From contig JBFHGJ010000010.1 in the NCBI GenBank assembly GCA_041583135.1, positions 37,717 to 101,716 on the forward strand: a stretch of DNA of 64,000 bases. The letters run 5' to 3'. The notes beneath the pieces are model-generated. The model ran no database searches, was not told the origin of the DNA, and worked only from the letters and a program-made list of their open reading frames with translations. Positions 42,916-51,520 of this stretch are shown in pieces. How positions within the stretch are numbered: the first letter of the stretch is position 1; every line of letters starts with the position of its first letter. The position numbers and the translations under genes were made by a program. The stretch comes from JABSOG01 sp041583135. Its GTDB lineage: Bacteria; Pseudomonadota; Gammaproteobacteria; Enterobacterales; Alteromonadaceae.

Positions 42916-45147
42916 CTAAGCCGTCTTTTTAGCTACAACGGTGCCGACCAACTCAACAGCGGTATCGACAATCTCTTGCGTTGATGGCAGTACGGCGTAG
43001 GCGGCACTACCGAGTGGAATAAAGCTGTCATGGGCGGTGATTCGTTTGACCAGTGGCGCTTTGGTGCAGTTTTCATGCAACATGGTAACTAAAGCTTCAC
43101 TGATTGAACCGGTATGACGACACTCATCAACAATCAGAATGTTATCGCAGCTATCGGCAACTCTGGCCAGCGCTACTTCGTCAATGTCCGACAGCCAGCG
43201 TAGGTCTACTACCGTGCAGTTGATGCCTTTGTCGGCCAGTTGTCGCTCGGCTTGGCGCGATAGGTAGTAGCCATTGCCATAGCTGATAATGCAAAGGTCT
43301 TTACCATCGCCAAAGGTGCCGAACTCGCCTAAAGCGATTGGCTTAGACTGCGCTGGCGGCACATAGTCGAATGCCCAGCCATTGTCGCCTGCCTCAACTA
43401 GATCGCGCGTCATATAAAGGGCGATAGGTTCTAAAAAGACCACCACACGCTTTTCTTCTTGGGCAATTTTAACGCAGCTACGCAACAGCTCCACCGCATC
43501 GCCACCGTTAGATGGACAGCAAATGACCACGCCTGGAATATCGCGGAAAATGGCGAAGGAGTTGTCATTATGGAAGTGACCACCAAAGCCTTTTTGATAG
43601 GCAAGACCGGCGATACGAATAACCATTGGATTGGTGTATTGGCCGTTGGAGAAAAACGATAAGGTGGCCGCTTCGCCACGGATCTGGTCTTCGGCGTTAT
43701 GCACATAGGCCAAAAATTGGATCTCGGGGATCGGCAAAAAGCCGTTGTGGGCCATGCCGATGGCCAATCCCAAAATGGATTGTTCGTCGAGCAGGGTGTT
43801 GATCACGCGATTGGTGCTGAACTTTTCGCTGAGCTTGGTGGTCACGCTATACACACCGCCTTTTTTGGCGATATCTTCACCACACATTACAATATTTTGC
43901 TGCTCTGCCATCAGGTCCATTAAGGTCCAGTTGATAAGCTTGGCAAGGTGCTGTGGCTTAGACAGATTGTGCTTATCATGATTGAACAGTTCGGCGCGCT
44001 GGACATCATTAAGCGGCTTGGCATAATTGTTGTTGCGATCAACTGGCGGCAGTAGACTCTCAAGCACCTGTTCAGCTGTTTCAAGCCTTGGTCGTTTCAC
44101 TACTTCTTTTGCTACTTGGGCAACTTGGTTATCAATTTTGTTATAAATTTCAACTACCTGTTGCGCTGTCAGAATATCGTTTTCTATCAATATTCTAGCG
44201 GTATGCAGTAACGGGTCTTGGCGCTCATTGTCGTCGATTTGCTGTTTCGAACGATAGGTAAACTCGGCGTCGGAACCGGCATGGCCAAGCAAACGCACAG
44301 TGCGTACGTGCAAAAATACCGGCTTTTTCAAGGTTCTGGCAACTCGCGCCGCTTCCAAGCCTTTTTGGTACGTGTCGAGTATGTTCAAACCGTCACAGAA
44401 AATATAATGCAGCCCCGCGCGGTGTTTGAAGTTGGCGGCAACCCAGCCTTGTGGCGTGGCGGTAGAGATACCGATACCGTTGTCTTCACAGATAAACACG
44501 ATAGGCAGCGGCATACTTTGGTAGGCTGCCCAACAGGCGGCATTGATGGCGCCTTGTGCGGTAGAGTGGTTTGAACTGGCATCGCCAAAGTTACACACAA
44601 TCACAGAGTCATCGGGCATTTCACCTTGGTGCTTGACGCGACCGGCCAAAGGAATGCTGTAGGCAGCGCCGACGGCTTTTGGCAAGTGTGAAGCGATGGT
44701 ACTGGTTTGCGGCGGTACGCACAGGGTTTTCGAACCGAGCACTTTATGACGGCCGCCTGAAATCGGATCTTCACTTGAGGCGGCAAATGACAGCAGCATG
44801 TCATAAATGGGGGTTTCGCCAGGCACCTGTTTGGCGCGGGACACTAAAAAGGCGCCGCTACGATAGTGCAAAAACGCCATATCGCTTGGACGGAAAGCTT
44901 TGGCATAGGCGGCATTGCCTTCATGACCCGAGCTACCGATGGTGTAAAAGCTCTGACCTGCTTTTTGCATCACCCGAGACTGAAGGTCCAAGTGACGGCT
45001 CATGCACTGACTTTCAAAAATATCGACGACTTCGGCAGCAGACAGACCTGCCTGTTGTGGGGTCAAGGTGATATCGGATGATGGGAGATCACCACTTAGG
45101 GTAAATGAGACAAAGTTGTCTTTTAGGGATTGGTTTCGATCCAGCAT
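42916..45147 (-). CDS. fused 2-oxoacid dehydrogenase E1 alpha-beta (branched-chain type)
   Basis: 743 residues: the alpha half (about 1-370) has the thiamine-diphosphate motif GDASSNHSTAQGAIN (188-202), and the beta half (about 395-743) has the E1-beta signature (VMCGEDIAKKGGVYSVT, LAIGMAHNGFLPIPEIQF). It resembles branched-chain/2-oxoisovalerate dehydrogenase E1, normally two polypeptides. No E2 or E3 lies in the window, so either it shares subunits encoded elsewhere or acts as a stand-alone decarboxylase. Between it and gcdH lies palindromic element copy B. Confidence 0.9.
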   Translation of the reverse strand: MLDRNQSLKDNFVSFTLSGDLPSSDITLTPQQAGLSAAEVVDIFESQCMSRHLDLQSRVMQKAGQSFYTIGSSGHEGNAAYAKAFRPSDMAFLHYRSGAFLVSRAKQVPGETPIYDMLLSFAASSEDPISGGRHKVLGSKTLCVPPQTSTIASHLPKAVGAAYSIPLAGRVKHQGEMPDDSVIVCNFGDASSNHSTAQGAINAACWAAYQSMPLPIVFICEDNGIGISTATPQGWVAANFKHRAGLHYIFCDGLNILDTYQKGLEAARVARTLKKPVFLHVRTVRLLGHAGSDAEFTYRSKQQIDDNERQDPLLHTARILIENDILTAQQVVEIYNKIDNQVAQVAKEVVKRPRLETAEQVLESLLPPVDRNNNYAKPLNDVQRAELFNHDKHNLSKPQHLAKLINWTLMDLMAEQQNIVMCGEDIAKKGGVYSVTTKLSEKFSTNRVINTLLDEQSILGLAIGMAHNGFLPIPEIQFLAYVHNAEDQIRGEAATLSFFSNGQYTNPMVIRIAGLAYQKGFGGHFHNDNSFAIFRDIPGVVICCPSNGGDAVELLRSCVKIAQEEKRVVVFLEPIALYMTRDLVEAGDNGWAFDYVPPAQSKPIALGEFGTFGDGKDLCIISYGNGYYLSRQAERQLADKGINCTVVDLRWLSDIDEVALARVADSCDNILIVDECRHTGSISEALVTMLHENCTKAPLVKRITAHDSFIPLGSAAYAVLPSTQEIVDTAVELVGTVVAKKTA

Positions 45148-45182
45148 GGTTGATGGACTCCAGAAAATGTGACCGAAAAATC

Positions 45183-45246
45183 AGGTGTCAGACACTTAAT
45201 TTAAAGGTACAAATATATGTACCTTATATTTTGGTGTCTGACACTG
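45183..45246. repeat. GTGTCAGACAC palindromic element, copy B (inside gcdH operon)
   Basis: Arms AGGTGTCAGACACTTAA (45183-45199) and TTTTGGTGTCTGACACTG (45229-45246) flank a 7-bp hairpin AAGGTAC/GTACCTT (45204-45210, 45219-45225). The arm core and nested GGTAC/GTACC stem match copy A near typA. It lies in the 126-nt gap between gcdH and the E1 gene. Confidence 0.85.
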
Positions 45247-45273
45247 TTTTTATAGGGACTTCGGTCTTTATTA

Positions 45274-46455
45274 TTATGAGAAGGCTTGGATGCCGGTTTG
45301 CGCACGGCCTAAGATCAAGGCATGAACGTCGTGGGTACCTTCGTAGGTGTTAACCGCTTCTAAGTTCATGGCGTGACGGATCACGTGGAATTCGTCGGCA
45401 ATACCGTTACCGCCGTGCATGTCGCGAGCCATGCGAGCGATGTCGAGGGCTTTACCACAAGAATTACGCTTGATAAGGCTGATGGCTTCTACCGGTAACG
45501 CGCCTTCATCCATCAATCGACCCGCTTGCAAGCAGGCGAATAAGCCTGTGGTGATCTCGGTTTGCATGTCGGCCAGTTTTTTCTGTACCAACTGAGTTGC
45601 AGCCAACGGACGACCAAATTGCTTGCGGTCTAAGGTGTATTGTAATGCGGCATTCCAGCAGAACTCAGCCGCGCCCAAAGCGCCCCAAGCAATACCGTAA
45701 CGAGCTTTGTTCAAGCAACCGAACGGGCCTTTAAGACCTTCAACATTTGGCAACAGGTTCTCTTCTGGTACGAAAACTTCGTCCATTACAATTTCACCTG
45801 TGATTGATGCGCGCAATGAGAATTTACCTTCAATTTTAGGCGCCGATAAACCTTGCATGCCTTTTTCAAGAATGAAGCCTTTGATCACGCCATCAAGCTT
45901 GGCCCAAACCACAAATACGTCGGCGATTGGCGAGTTGGTGATCCACATTTTGTTGCCGGTCAGCTTGTAGCCGCCATCTACTTTGGTGGCGTAGGTGCTC
46001 ATTGAAGCCGGATCTGAACCTGAGTTCGGCTCGGTCAAACCAAAACAGCCGACCCATTCACCGGTGGCCAATTTCGGCAAGTATTTCATGCGTTGTTCTT
46101 CACTGCCGTAAGCATAGATTGGGTGCATCACCAATGAAGACTGTACGCTCATGGCGCTGCGATAACCGCTGTCTACACGCTCCACTTCGCGTGCTACTAA
46201 GCCGTATACGACGTGATTCACACCGGCGCAGCCGTATTTTTCAGGGATGGTGCAGCCAAGTAGACCTAGCTCGCCTAATTCGTTCATGATCTCACGATGG
46301 AAGATCTCGTGACGATTGGCCTCTAATACGCGAGGCATTAACTGTTCTTGACAATACTGGTGGGCGCTATCGCGGATCATGCGCTCTTCTTCGGTCAACA
46401 TAGAATCAAGGTTAAGAGGATCCATTGGATTGAAAGGGGTACGTGATTGACTCAT
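45274..46455 (-). CDS. gcdH: glutaryl-CoA dehydrogenase
   Basis: 393 residues; the ATG before SQSRTPFNP is used because the next upstream candidate is a TTG. Acyl-CoA dehydrogenase fold with the GCDH-specific features: FGLTEPNSGSDP, KMWITNSPIADVFVVWAK, and the catalytic-base motif YEGTHDVHALILG (Glu372). It oxidises and decarboxylates glutaryl-CoA to crotonyl-CoA in lysine/tryptophan breakdown. A LysR gene diverges from it, a common arrangement for gcdH and its regulator. Confidence 0.94.
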   Translation of the reverse strand: MSQSRTPFNPMDPLNLDSMLTEEERMIRDSAHQYCQEQLMPRVLEANRHEIFHREIMNELGELGLLGCTIPEKYGCAGVNHVVYGLVAREVERVDSGYRSAMSVQSSLVMHPIYAYGSEEQRMKYLPKLATGEWVGCFGLTEPNSGSDPASMSTYATKVDGGYKLTGNKMWITNSPIADVFVVWAKLDGVIKGFILEKGMQGLSAPKIEGKFSLRASITGEIVMDEVFVPEENLLPNVEGLKGPFGCLNKARYGIAWGALGAAEFCWNAALQYTLDRKQFGRPLAATQLVQKKLADMQTEITTGLFACLQAGRLMDEGALPVEAISLIKRNSCGKALDIARMARDMHGGNGIADEFHVIRHAMNLEAVNTYEGTHDVHALILGRAQTGIQAFS

Positions 46456-46581
46456 GATATGCAAAACCTGTTGTTGGAATAATGGATTTAATTCGGATAA
46501 AAATTGATTAACGCGTCATGATAAGCATAATGAAGTTCAAGGAGAAATATTTATTTACTTTAATTGGCATAGAAAAAAACT

Positions 46582-47415
46582 ATGGATTTAAAAGCACTGG
46601 CATATTTTATCGCGGTTTATGAAAAACAGAGCATTTCGAGTGCGGCAAAAGCCTGCTTTATTGCTCAGCCATCCATTTCATCGGCCATCAAGCATCTCGA
46701 AGATGCCCTTAATAATCAACTATTTACCCGTCATGCAAGAGGTGTGGTGCCAACTGAGGCGGGGCAGATGCTCTATCCGTTGGCGAAACAGCTGTTGGGA
46801 CAGGCCGATGCGATAAAATCGGTATTTGCACAAAAAAGCCACACCATTCCATTCCGTTTGGGTCTGGTCGGAGCACTTGGGGTGGAGCGCATGAGTCTGC
46901 TGCTGAAAGATTTCACCGCTTTGATTGAAGGGATGGAATTGACTCTGGTTGGTGAGGAGGAGGAGTGTGACGCCCGTATTGTGACCCAGCGCTACGTCAA
47001 AGAAAAAGAGACGTTTTTACCGATGTGGCAAGACCATTATGTTTTGGCGGTGCCGGGCAATCACCAACTGACATTTAAGCAAAGTGTTGGGCTAGAGGAT
47101 TTTCACCGTCTTTCGCTTATTCAGCGAACGCCCTGCGAAGCGTGGGACAAGTTGATTTCCAAGCTCAATGAAAATGCTATCGAGCCGGTGATCCGCGCCA
47201 AAATACACACCCTTGAATATGCTTTGGGGATGGTGCGAGCGGGTGTTGGTTGTGCACTGCTGCCGGATATTCCACAGATCATTGAAGCCAATGATGTGGT
47301 GTTTTTATCGCTTGACGATTTGGAGATGTCGCGAATGATTGGTCTGGCTTATCAGCAAAGTTCCGAACCCATAGAGGTGCTCAAAAACTTGGCTAAAAAG
47401 CGTCGTAATCATTAA
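46582..47415 (+). CDS. LysR-family regulator divergent from gcdH
   Basis: 277 residues. N-terminal winged HTH (about 1-62, AAKACFIAQPSISSAIKHLEDALNNQLFTRHARGVVPTEAG) and a periplasmic-binding-protein-like effector domain. The ~125-bp divergent spacer with gcdH makes it the likely regulator of that operon. A strong AAGGAG lies too far (about 36 nt) from the ATG, and no better Shine-Dalgarno is seen. Confidence 0.93.
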   Translation: MDLKALAYFIAVYEKQSISSAAKACFIAQPSISSAIKHLEDALNNQLFTRHARGVVPTEAGQMLYPLAKQLLGQADAIKSVFAQKSHTIPFRLGLVGALGVERMSLLLKDFTALIEGMELTLVGEEEECDARIVTQRYVKEKETFLPMWQDHYVLAVPGNHQLTFKQSVGLEDFHRLSLIQRTPCEAWDKLISKLNENAIEPVIRAKIHTLEYALGMVRAGVGCALLPDIPQIIEANDVVFLSLDDLEMSRMIGLAYQQSSEPIEVLKNLAKKRRNH

Positions 47416-47496
47416 GGCTTGCGCTGCTGATGAGCACCAATGGGCAAAGCTGACTATACTGGTTTAGGTGTCCAATTGTGCTGAGAATGAAATTAA

Positions 47497-47913
47497 GTGA
47501 CAGAAGATAACCCATATGTAACCCCGCAAGCGGATCTCAGCTGTCCACAACCGTTGCCTAATCTCGATAAGCTTATTTGGTGGCAACGGGTGATGTTGCT
47601 GAGCTTTTGTTTCGCCAGTTTGATACTTATCGCCGGACTTATATGGACAAATAGCCTGCCACTGGGATTTAGATTGTTGTTTTTTATTGTCTTAGGCGCA
47701 CTGTTTGTCGCCGCCGCCAACGTTGCCTATCGGCTAGGCACCCATCCGCTAATGGTGGCGCTGTTTGGTTTGTGTTTGTGTCTTCCGGTGATCAATCTCC
47801 TGCTTATTCTACGTCTCAATGCCAGAGCCTGCGACGCCATTAGTCGCAGTGGCCTAGAAGTGGGCATTTTGGGGGCAAAAGGTCGGCTCAAAAGCTATCC
47901 GGTCAAACCTTAA
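47497..47913 (+). CDS. small integral membrane protein, unknown
   Basis: 138 residues from a GTG start. Three hydrophobic helices (about 30-52, 57-77, 84-106), with a polar, Pro-rich N-terminus (TEDNPYVTPQADLSCPQPLP, a motif found in some DUF-type inner-membrane proteins) and a basic C-terminus. No recognised family. Its last 11 nt overlap the end of the convergent S51-like gene. Confidence 0.65.
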   Translation: MTEDNPYVTPQADLSCPQPLPNLDKLIWWQRVMLLSFCFASLILIAGLIWTNSLPLGFRLLFFIVLGALFVAAANVAYRLGTHPLMVALFGLCLCLPVINLLLILRLNARACDAISRSGLEVGILGAKGRLKSYPVKP

Positions 47914-48613
47914 GTGTAAATTGCCACAATGCCTGCTCTTTAATGGCATTGTCTTGTACATGCATATGTATCATCGGCTTATGCAGTGCTTGCAGACGGT
48001 TGTCGGCAGTCACCAGTACGCCGGCACCAAACGGAATACCAAAACCGGGCAAGCAGCCGTCGGTATGTTTGACCAGTTGTTTGAGCATCGGCCATCTCAT
48101 CTTTTCTTCGTGAGCACTGATAATGGCCGGGCAGTAACCTAACGTGGCGAACATATCGGTGTTGCTCAAATGGCGTTTGTTGTGAAAGCCTAAGCTGCCC
48201 AAATGTATGGCGCCGGCCGACAGTCCAATTAATACCGCGCCTCTGGCTCTGGCGCTATCTAACTGCGGTTTTAACTTGCTGACGGTTTGCCAGCCCAAAT
48301 AGGTGTCGCCGCCGGCCAGTAAAATCAAGTCGGCATAATCCAAATAGGCCAATTCATCTTGATTGGCATCGGCTTTAATGTGGCGGCAGTCGGTGATGTC
48401 TATCGATTGCATCGCTGCTTCGAAGATCTCAAAGTATTCGGGTTTATCGCCGTTGGCGGCACCGATATAGGCAGCACATAATGCACTTTTATGGGGAAAT
48501 AATTGATAAAAGCGCTGAATAAAGGGCTGGTTGTCTTCTTTTAAAAACAACAACTGACTGTCGGAAAGCAGCACCAAAGGCTGAGTGGTTTTAAATGGCT
48601 TGGGGGCGGTCAC
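47903..48613 (-). CDS. peptidase S51-like / class I glutamine-amidotransferase fold protein
   Basis: 236 residues. The nucleophile elbow GLSAGAIHLGS with Ser132 and the preceding LLAGGDTYLGW are the marks of peptidase E/cyanophycinase (S51). Its length is near PepE (229). It could be an aspartyl dipeptidase or a related enzyme; the remaining triad residues are not certain. It precedes the convergent membrane protein gene and follows the phosphoesterase gene by 14 nt on the same strand. Confidence 0.8.
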   Translation of the reverse strand: MTAPKPFKTTQPLVLLSDSQLLFLKEDNQPFIQRFYQLFPHKSALCAAYIGAANGDKPEYFEIFEAAMQSIDITDCRHIKADANQDELAYLDYADLILLAGGDTYLGWQTVSKLKPQLDSARARGAVLIGLSAGAIHLGSLGFHNKRHLSNTDMFATLGYCPAIISAHEEKMRWPMLKQLVKHTDGCLPGFGIPFGAGVLVTADNRLQALHKPMIHMHVQDNAIKEQALWQFTLKV

Positions 48614-48627
48614 TTCTCGGGTTTTCC

Positions 48628-49506
48628 TCAGTTGGGATGGTCGCTTTTGACTGGGCCATTGTGCCAGATCAGCTTGGGCGCATCTTGCGCATCGAGGTTG
48701 CTGTATCGGCGCTCACGGGGATATGCCAGACAATGTGAGATATAGGTTACATTGTCTACGGTACGGTAGCGGTTGCGATGCTGGTGACCATAAACATGAA
48801 TGGTGGAGCCAAGGGTTTTGATCTGCTCGTTGATTAAGGTGCTACCTGCGACTCGGGTAAAGTTGAACTGGGGCATCGGGTCGCGCCATAACGGTGGCAA
48901 TCCGTCGATAAAGCCGATGGGAAAGATCAGTTGCTGTAGCGGCAAAAAGTGGCTGAAGCTGATCACCGGGGCATCGTATTTACGCCGCAAATGAGGTTCG
49001 TTCATTGCCAAAAAGTAATCGACTACTCGGGTGTTGGGCGCTAAAGCTGAGAAGTCGCAGCAGCGGTTATCGACCCACAGTTGCTCGGTCTGATCATTGC
49101 CGGGTTTGGATCTAAATAAAGTGTCCTGTCCTTCGTCCGCTTTGGTATACCAAGAAAACAAAGGCACTACCCAAACTGCCTCATCGCCTTCTCCGAGCTT
49201 TTGCGCGGTGGTATGAACCCCCATTTGATGGCAAACCGATAAGATGTGATCAAGCTTGGCCAAAGAATCGCGATGGGAGTTTTTGCGCACCCACAGCTCA
49301 TGGTTGCCCGGGACAAAGAATACTTCGGCGAATACCTGACACAAATGAGCAAACAGCTCTTGTAGTTTGTGTACATTGTCGGTGACGTCGCCGGGAATGA
49401 TCAGCGCACTGTCATGGTACTGCTGATAGCTCAAGGCCAGTAAAAGCGACCAGTTTTCCTGGTAGTCGATGTGTAAATCCGAGAGGGTGTAGACTTTGAC
49501 GGTCAT
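48628..49506 (-). CDS. calcineurin-like metallophosphoesterase
   Basis: 292 residues from MTVKVYTLSDLHIDY, chosen for GGAG 5-6 nt upstream; an ATG six codons upstream is less likely. Dinuclear metal-site motifs in order: DLH (10-12), GDVTDN (39-44), GNHE (67-70), and the C-terminal GHQH. Substrate unknown. Probably co-transcribed with the S51-like gene downstream. Confidence 0.92.
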   Translation of the reverse strand: MTVKVYTLSDLHIDYQENWSLLLALSYQQYHDSALIIPGDVTDNVHKLQELFAHLCQVFAEVFFVPGNHELWVRKNSHRDSLAKLDHILSVCHQMGVHTTAQKLGEGDEAVWVVPLFSWYTKADEGQDTLFRSKPGNDQTEQLWVDNRCCDFSALAPNTRVVDYFLAMNEPHLRRKYDAPVISFSHFLPLQQLIFPIGFIDGLPPLWRDPMPQFNFTRVAGSTLINEQIKTLGSTIHVYGHQHRNRYRTVDNVTYISHCLAYPRERRYSNLDAQDAPKLIWHNGPVKSDHPN

Positions 49507-49595
49507 AAAACTCCAATACAACAATGCTCAGGGGTTATCGTCGATGATCCTTCAATGACAGTCAAGGCAATTGCACTGTATTTTTAGGGAAATGG

Positions 49596-50876
49596 ATGAT
49601 TTCATTTGGCTTTTGGGGTATAACGTGCGTTGAAATATTCACCGGTTTTTACGTCTTTATGTCCCGTCAGTTTTTGTCATCGGATAACTTTCATGTCGCC
49701 TTTGCCGAGCTGAGTGCATTGTTGTGTCGATATCAGTTATTGTGGCGTGATAGTCCTTTTGTTGAGGATTCTCTGCCTTGGCTTGAGCTTTACCCTGAGC
49801 TTGGCGATACCCTATTGGGATTAAGCGATGAACAATTGTCGGCTTTGGATGATGAATCGCTGTTGCTGAGCAAGGTTGCCGCGATACTGCCGCAAGCCCA
49901 TGCACTTACCCATTGGGCCGTTAAGCCATATGTCGGTGATGTTGAGCCGATGCCTAAATTTGTCGATGTCGGTATTCGAGGTGCCAAGGTGGCGCAGATC
50001 ACTGGCTTTGCATCAGCCTGTAAGGCATTTTTAACCCCCTCTGACAAAGGCATTTTGGATTGGTGCTCTGGTAAGGGGCATTTGGCTAAGCAGCTTCACC
50101 ACGTGACCGGCGCGCGGCTGACATGCTTGGAGTACAATGATTATTTGTGCCAATGCGGTACCGCCGAGGCGCAAAAACACAATTTTCCCATCACCTTTGT
50201 GCAACAAGATGTGTTGAAGCCGATTGCCGCAAGTGTGCTTCATGAGCTGAAGCATCATACCGCGCTGCACGCCTGCGGCGACTTACATTTGGCTATGATC
50301 GATACGGCTTTGGCCAATGCCGCCGAACAATTGGTTTTGTCGCCATGCTGTTATCATTTAACCGCTGATGAAATTTATCAACAACGCTCACTCTTAGGTA
50401 AAAGCTGTCCGTTACGTTTATCAAAGTCGGATCTGCGCCTTGCGGTGTCGCAATTTGTCACTGGCGGGCAGCGGGTTAGACGCTTGCGTCGCCAGGAGCT
50501 GGTGTGGCGGATTGGTTTTGATCTGTTGCATCGTCAGATCTCCGGTTGCGACAGATATCGCCCGACACCTTCGATGGCCAAACAGTGGCTCAGTGGCGAT
50601 TTTACCCAATTTTGTCATTTGATGGCCGAGCGTATTGGAATTGACTTACCTTTTGCTGTCGATAGTGAACAATGGTTGCTACAGGCCGAGCGGAAGTATC
50701 ACCGTGTCAGCCGATTGGAAAAGGCGCGACTGGCCTTTAGAGAAGCCATGGAGCTTTATTTGGTGCTCGATAGGGCGCTGCATCTGCAAGAGCATGGCTA
50801 TGAGGTGACATTACAGTTGTTTTGCTCGTCACAGACCACCCCTCGTAACATCATGATGATCGCCTCCAAAGTGTAA
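49596..50876 (+). CDS. SAM-dependent methyltransferase (Methyltransf_32 type)
   Basis: 426 residues. Motif I LDWCSGKGHLA (154-164), then LEYNDYLCQ, HACGDLHLAM and SPCCYH, the pattern of the Methyltransf_32 family in which cysteine motifs follow the SAM site. The C-terminal ~150 residues are helical and family-specific. ATG at 49596 has AGGGA 5 nt upstream; the extra N-terminal ~20 residues are hydrophobic (GFWGITCVEIFTGFYVFM), so a start at 49659 is possible. Target (rRNA, tRNA or small molecule) unknown. Confidence 0.85.
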   Translation: MISFGFWGITCVEIFTGFYVFMSRQFLSSDNFHVAFAELSALLCRYQLLWRDSPFVEDSLPWLELYPELGDTLLGLSDEQLSALDDESLLLSKVAAILPQAHALTHWAVKPYVGDVEPMPKFVDVGIRGAKVAQITGFASACKAFLTPSDKGILDWCSGKGHLAKQLHHVTGARLTCLEYNDYLCQCGTAEAQKHNFPITFVQQDVLKPIAASVLHELKHHTALHACGDLHLAMIDTALANAAEQLVLSPCCYHLTADEIYQQRSLLGKSCPLRLSKSDLRLAVSQFVTGGQRVRRLRRQELVWRIGFDLLHRQISGCDRYRPTPSMAKQWLSGDFTQFCHLMAERIGIDLPFAVDSEQWLLQAERKYHRVSRLEKARLAFREAMELYLVLDRALHLQEHGYEVTLQLFCSSQTTPRNIMMIASKV

Positions 50877-50919
50877 AATTGCGCTATACTGCTTGGCAAA
50901 AACCATTGGAGAGGATTTT

Positions 50920-51339
50920 ATGTCAGAAAAAGCGATAAAAGGCAGTTGTTTGTGCGGTGAGGTCAGCTTTGAGGTGACCGGTGATTTGATGATGTTTCAG
51001 TATTGTCATTGCAGCCGTTGCCGTAAATTTAGCGGCAGTGCCCATGGCGCCAATATTTTTGTCAGACCCGAGCAATTTAAGTGGTTGACCGGTGAAGCGC
51101 AAGTCGGCACCTATTATGTGCCTGAGGCCAAGCGTTTCGGCACCGCGTTTTGTAAGAACTGCGGCAGTTCATTGCCTTGGTCTCCCAAAGGCGGCAAGGT
51201 CAAGGTTGTCACTTCGGGTTCTTTGGATGATGCGCCGGATATGAAGCCAACGCAAAATATCTACTGGCACGATAGACCCGATTGGCTACCCGAAACCCAC
51301 GAACTGCCTAAATTCGACGAGTTGCCGCCAAGGTCTTAA
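50920..51339 (+). CDS. GFA/CENP-V-family zinc protein
   Basis: 139 residues from MSEKAIKGSCLCGEV, with AGAGGA 6 nt upstream. Cysteine pattern C10-x-C12, C29-x-C31-xx-C34 and the later FCKNCGSSLPW are the zinc ligands of the glutathione-dependent formaldehyde-activating (GFA) fold. Real substrates of most members are unknown; formaldehyde chemistry should not be assumed. Confidence 0.93.
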   Translation: MSEKAIKGSCLCGEVSFEVTGDLMMFQYCHCSRCRKFSGSAHGANIFVRPEQFKWLTGEAQVGTYYVPEAKRFGTAFCKNCGSSLPWSPKGGKVKVVTSGSLDDAPDMKPTQNIYWHDRPDWLPETHELPKFDELPPRS

Positions 51340-51520
51340 TCGTCAATCGATCATCACTCTCCCTCTTTTTTTGGGGGAGGGGCGATGAATTACAGTGCGT
51401 TGACCCACCTGACACATCAGGTGATTAAAATTTTTTTCGTATCAATCCAACCTTTTGCCCGCCTGCCTCGACTAAGTATGTATTCACACTGGAAGTTGCG
51501 ATGCAAAATCGAGGTTTTTT

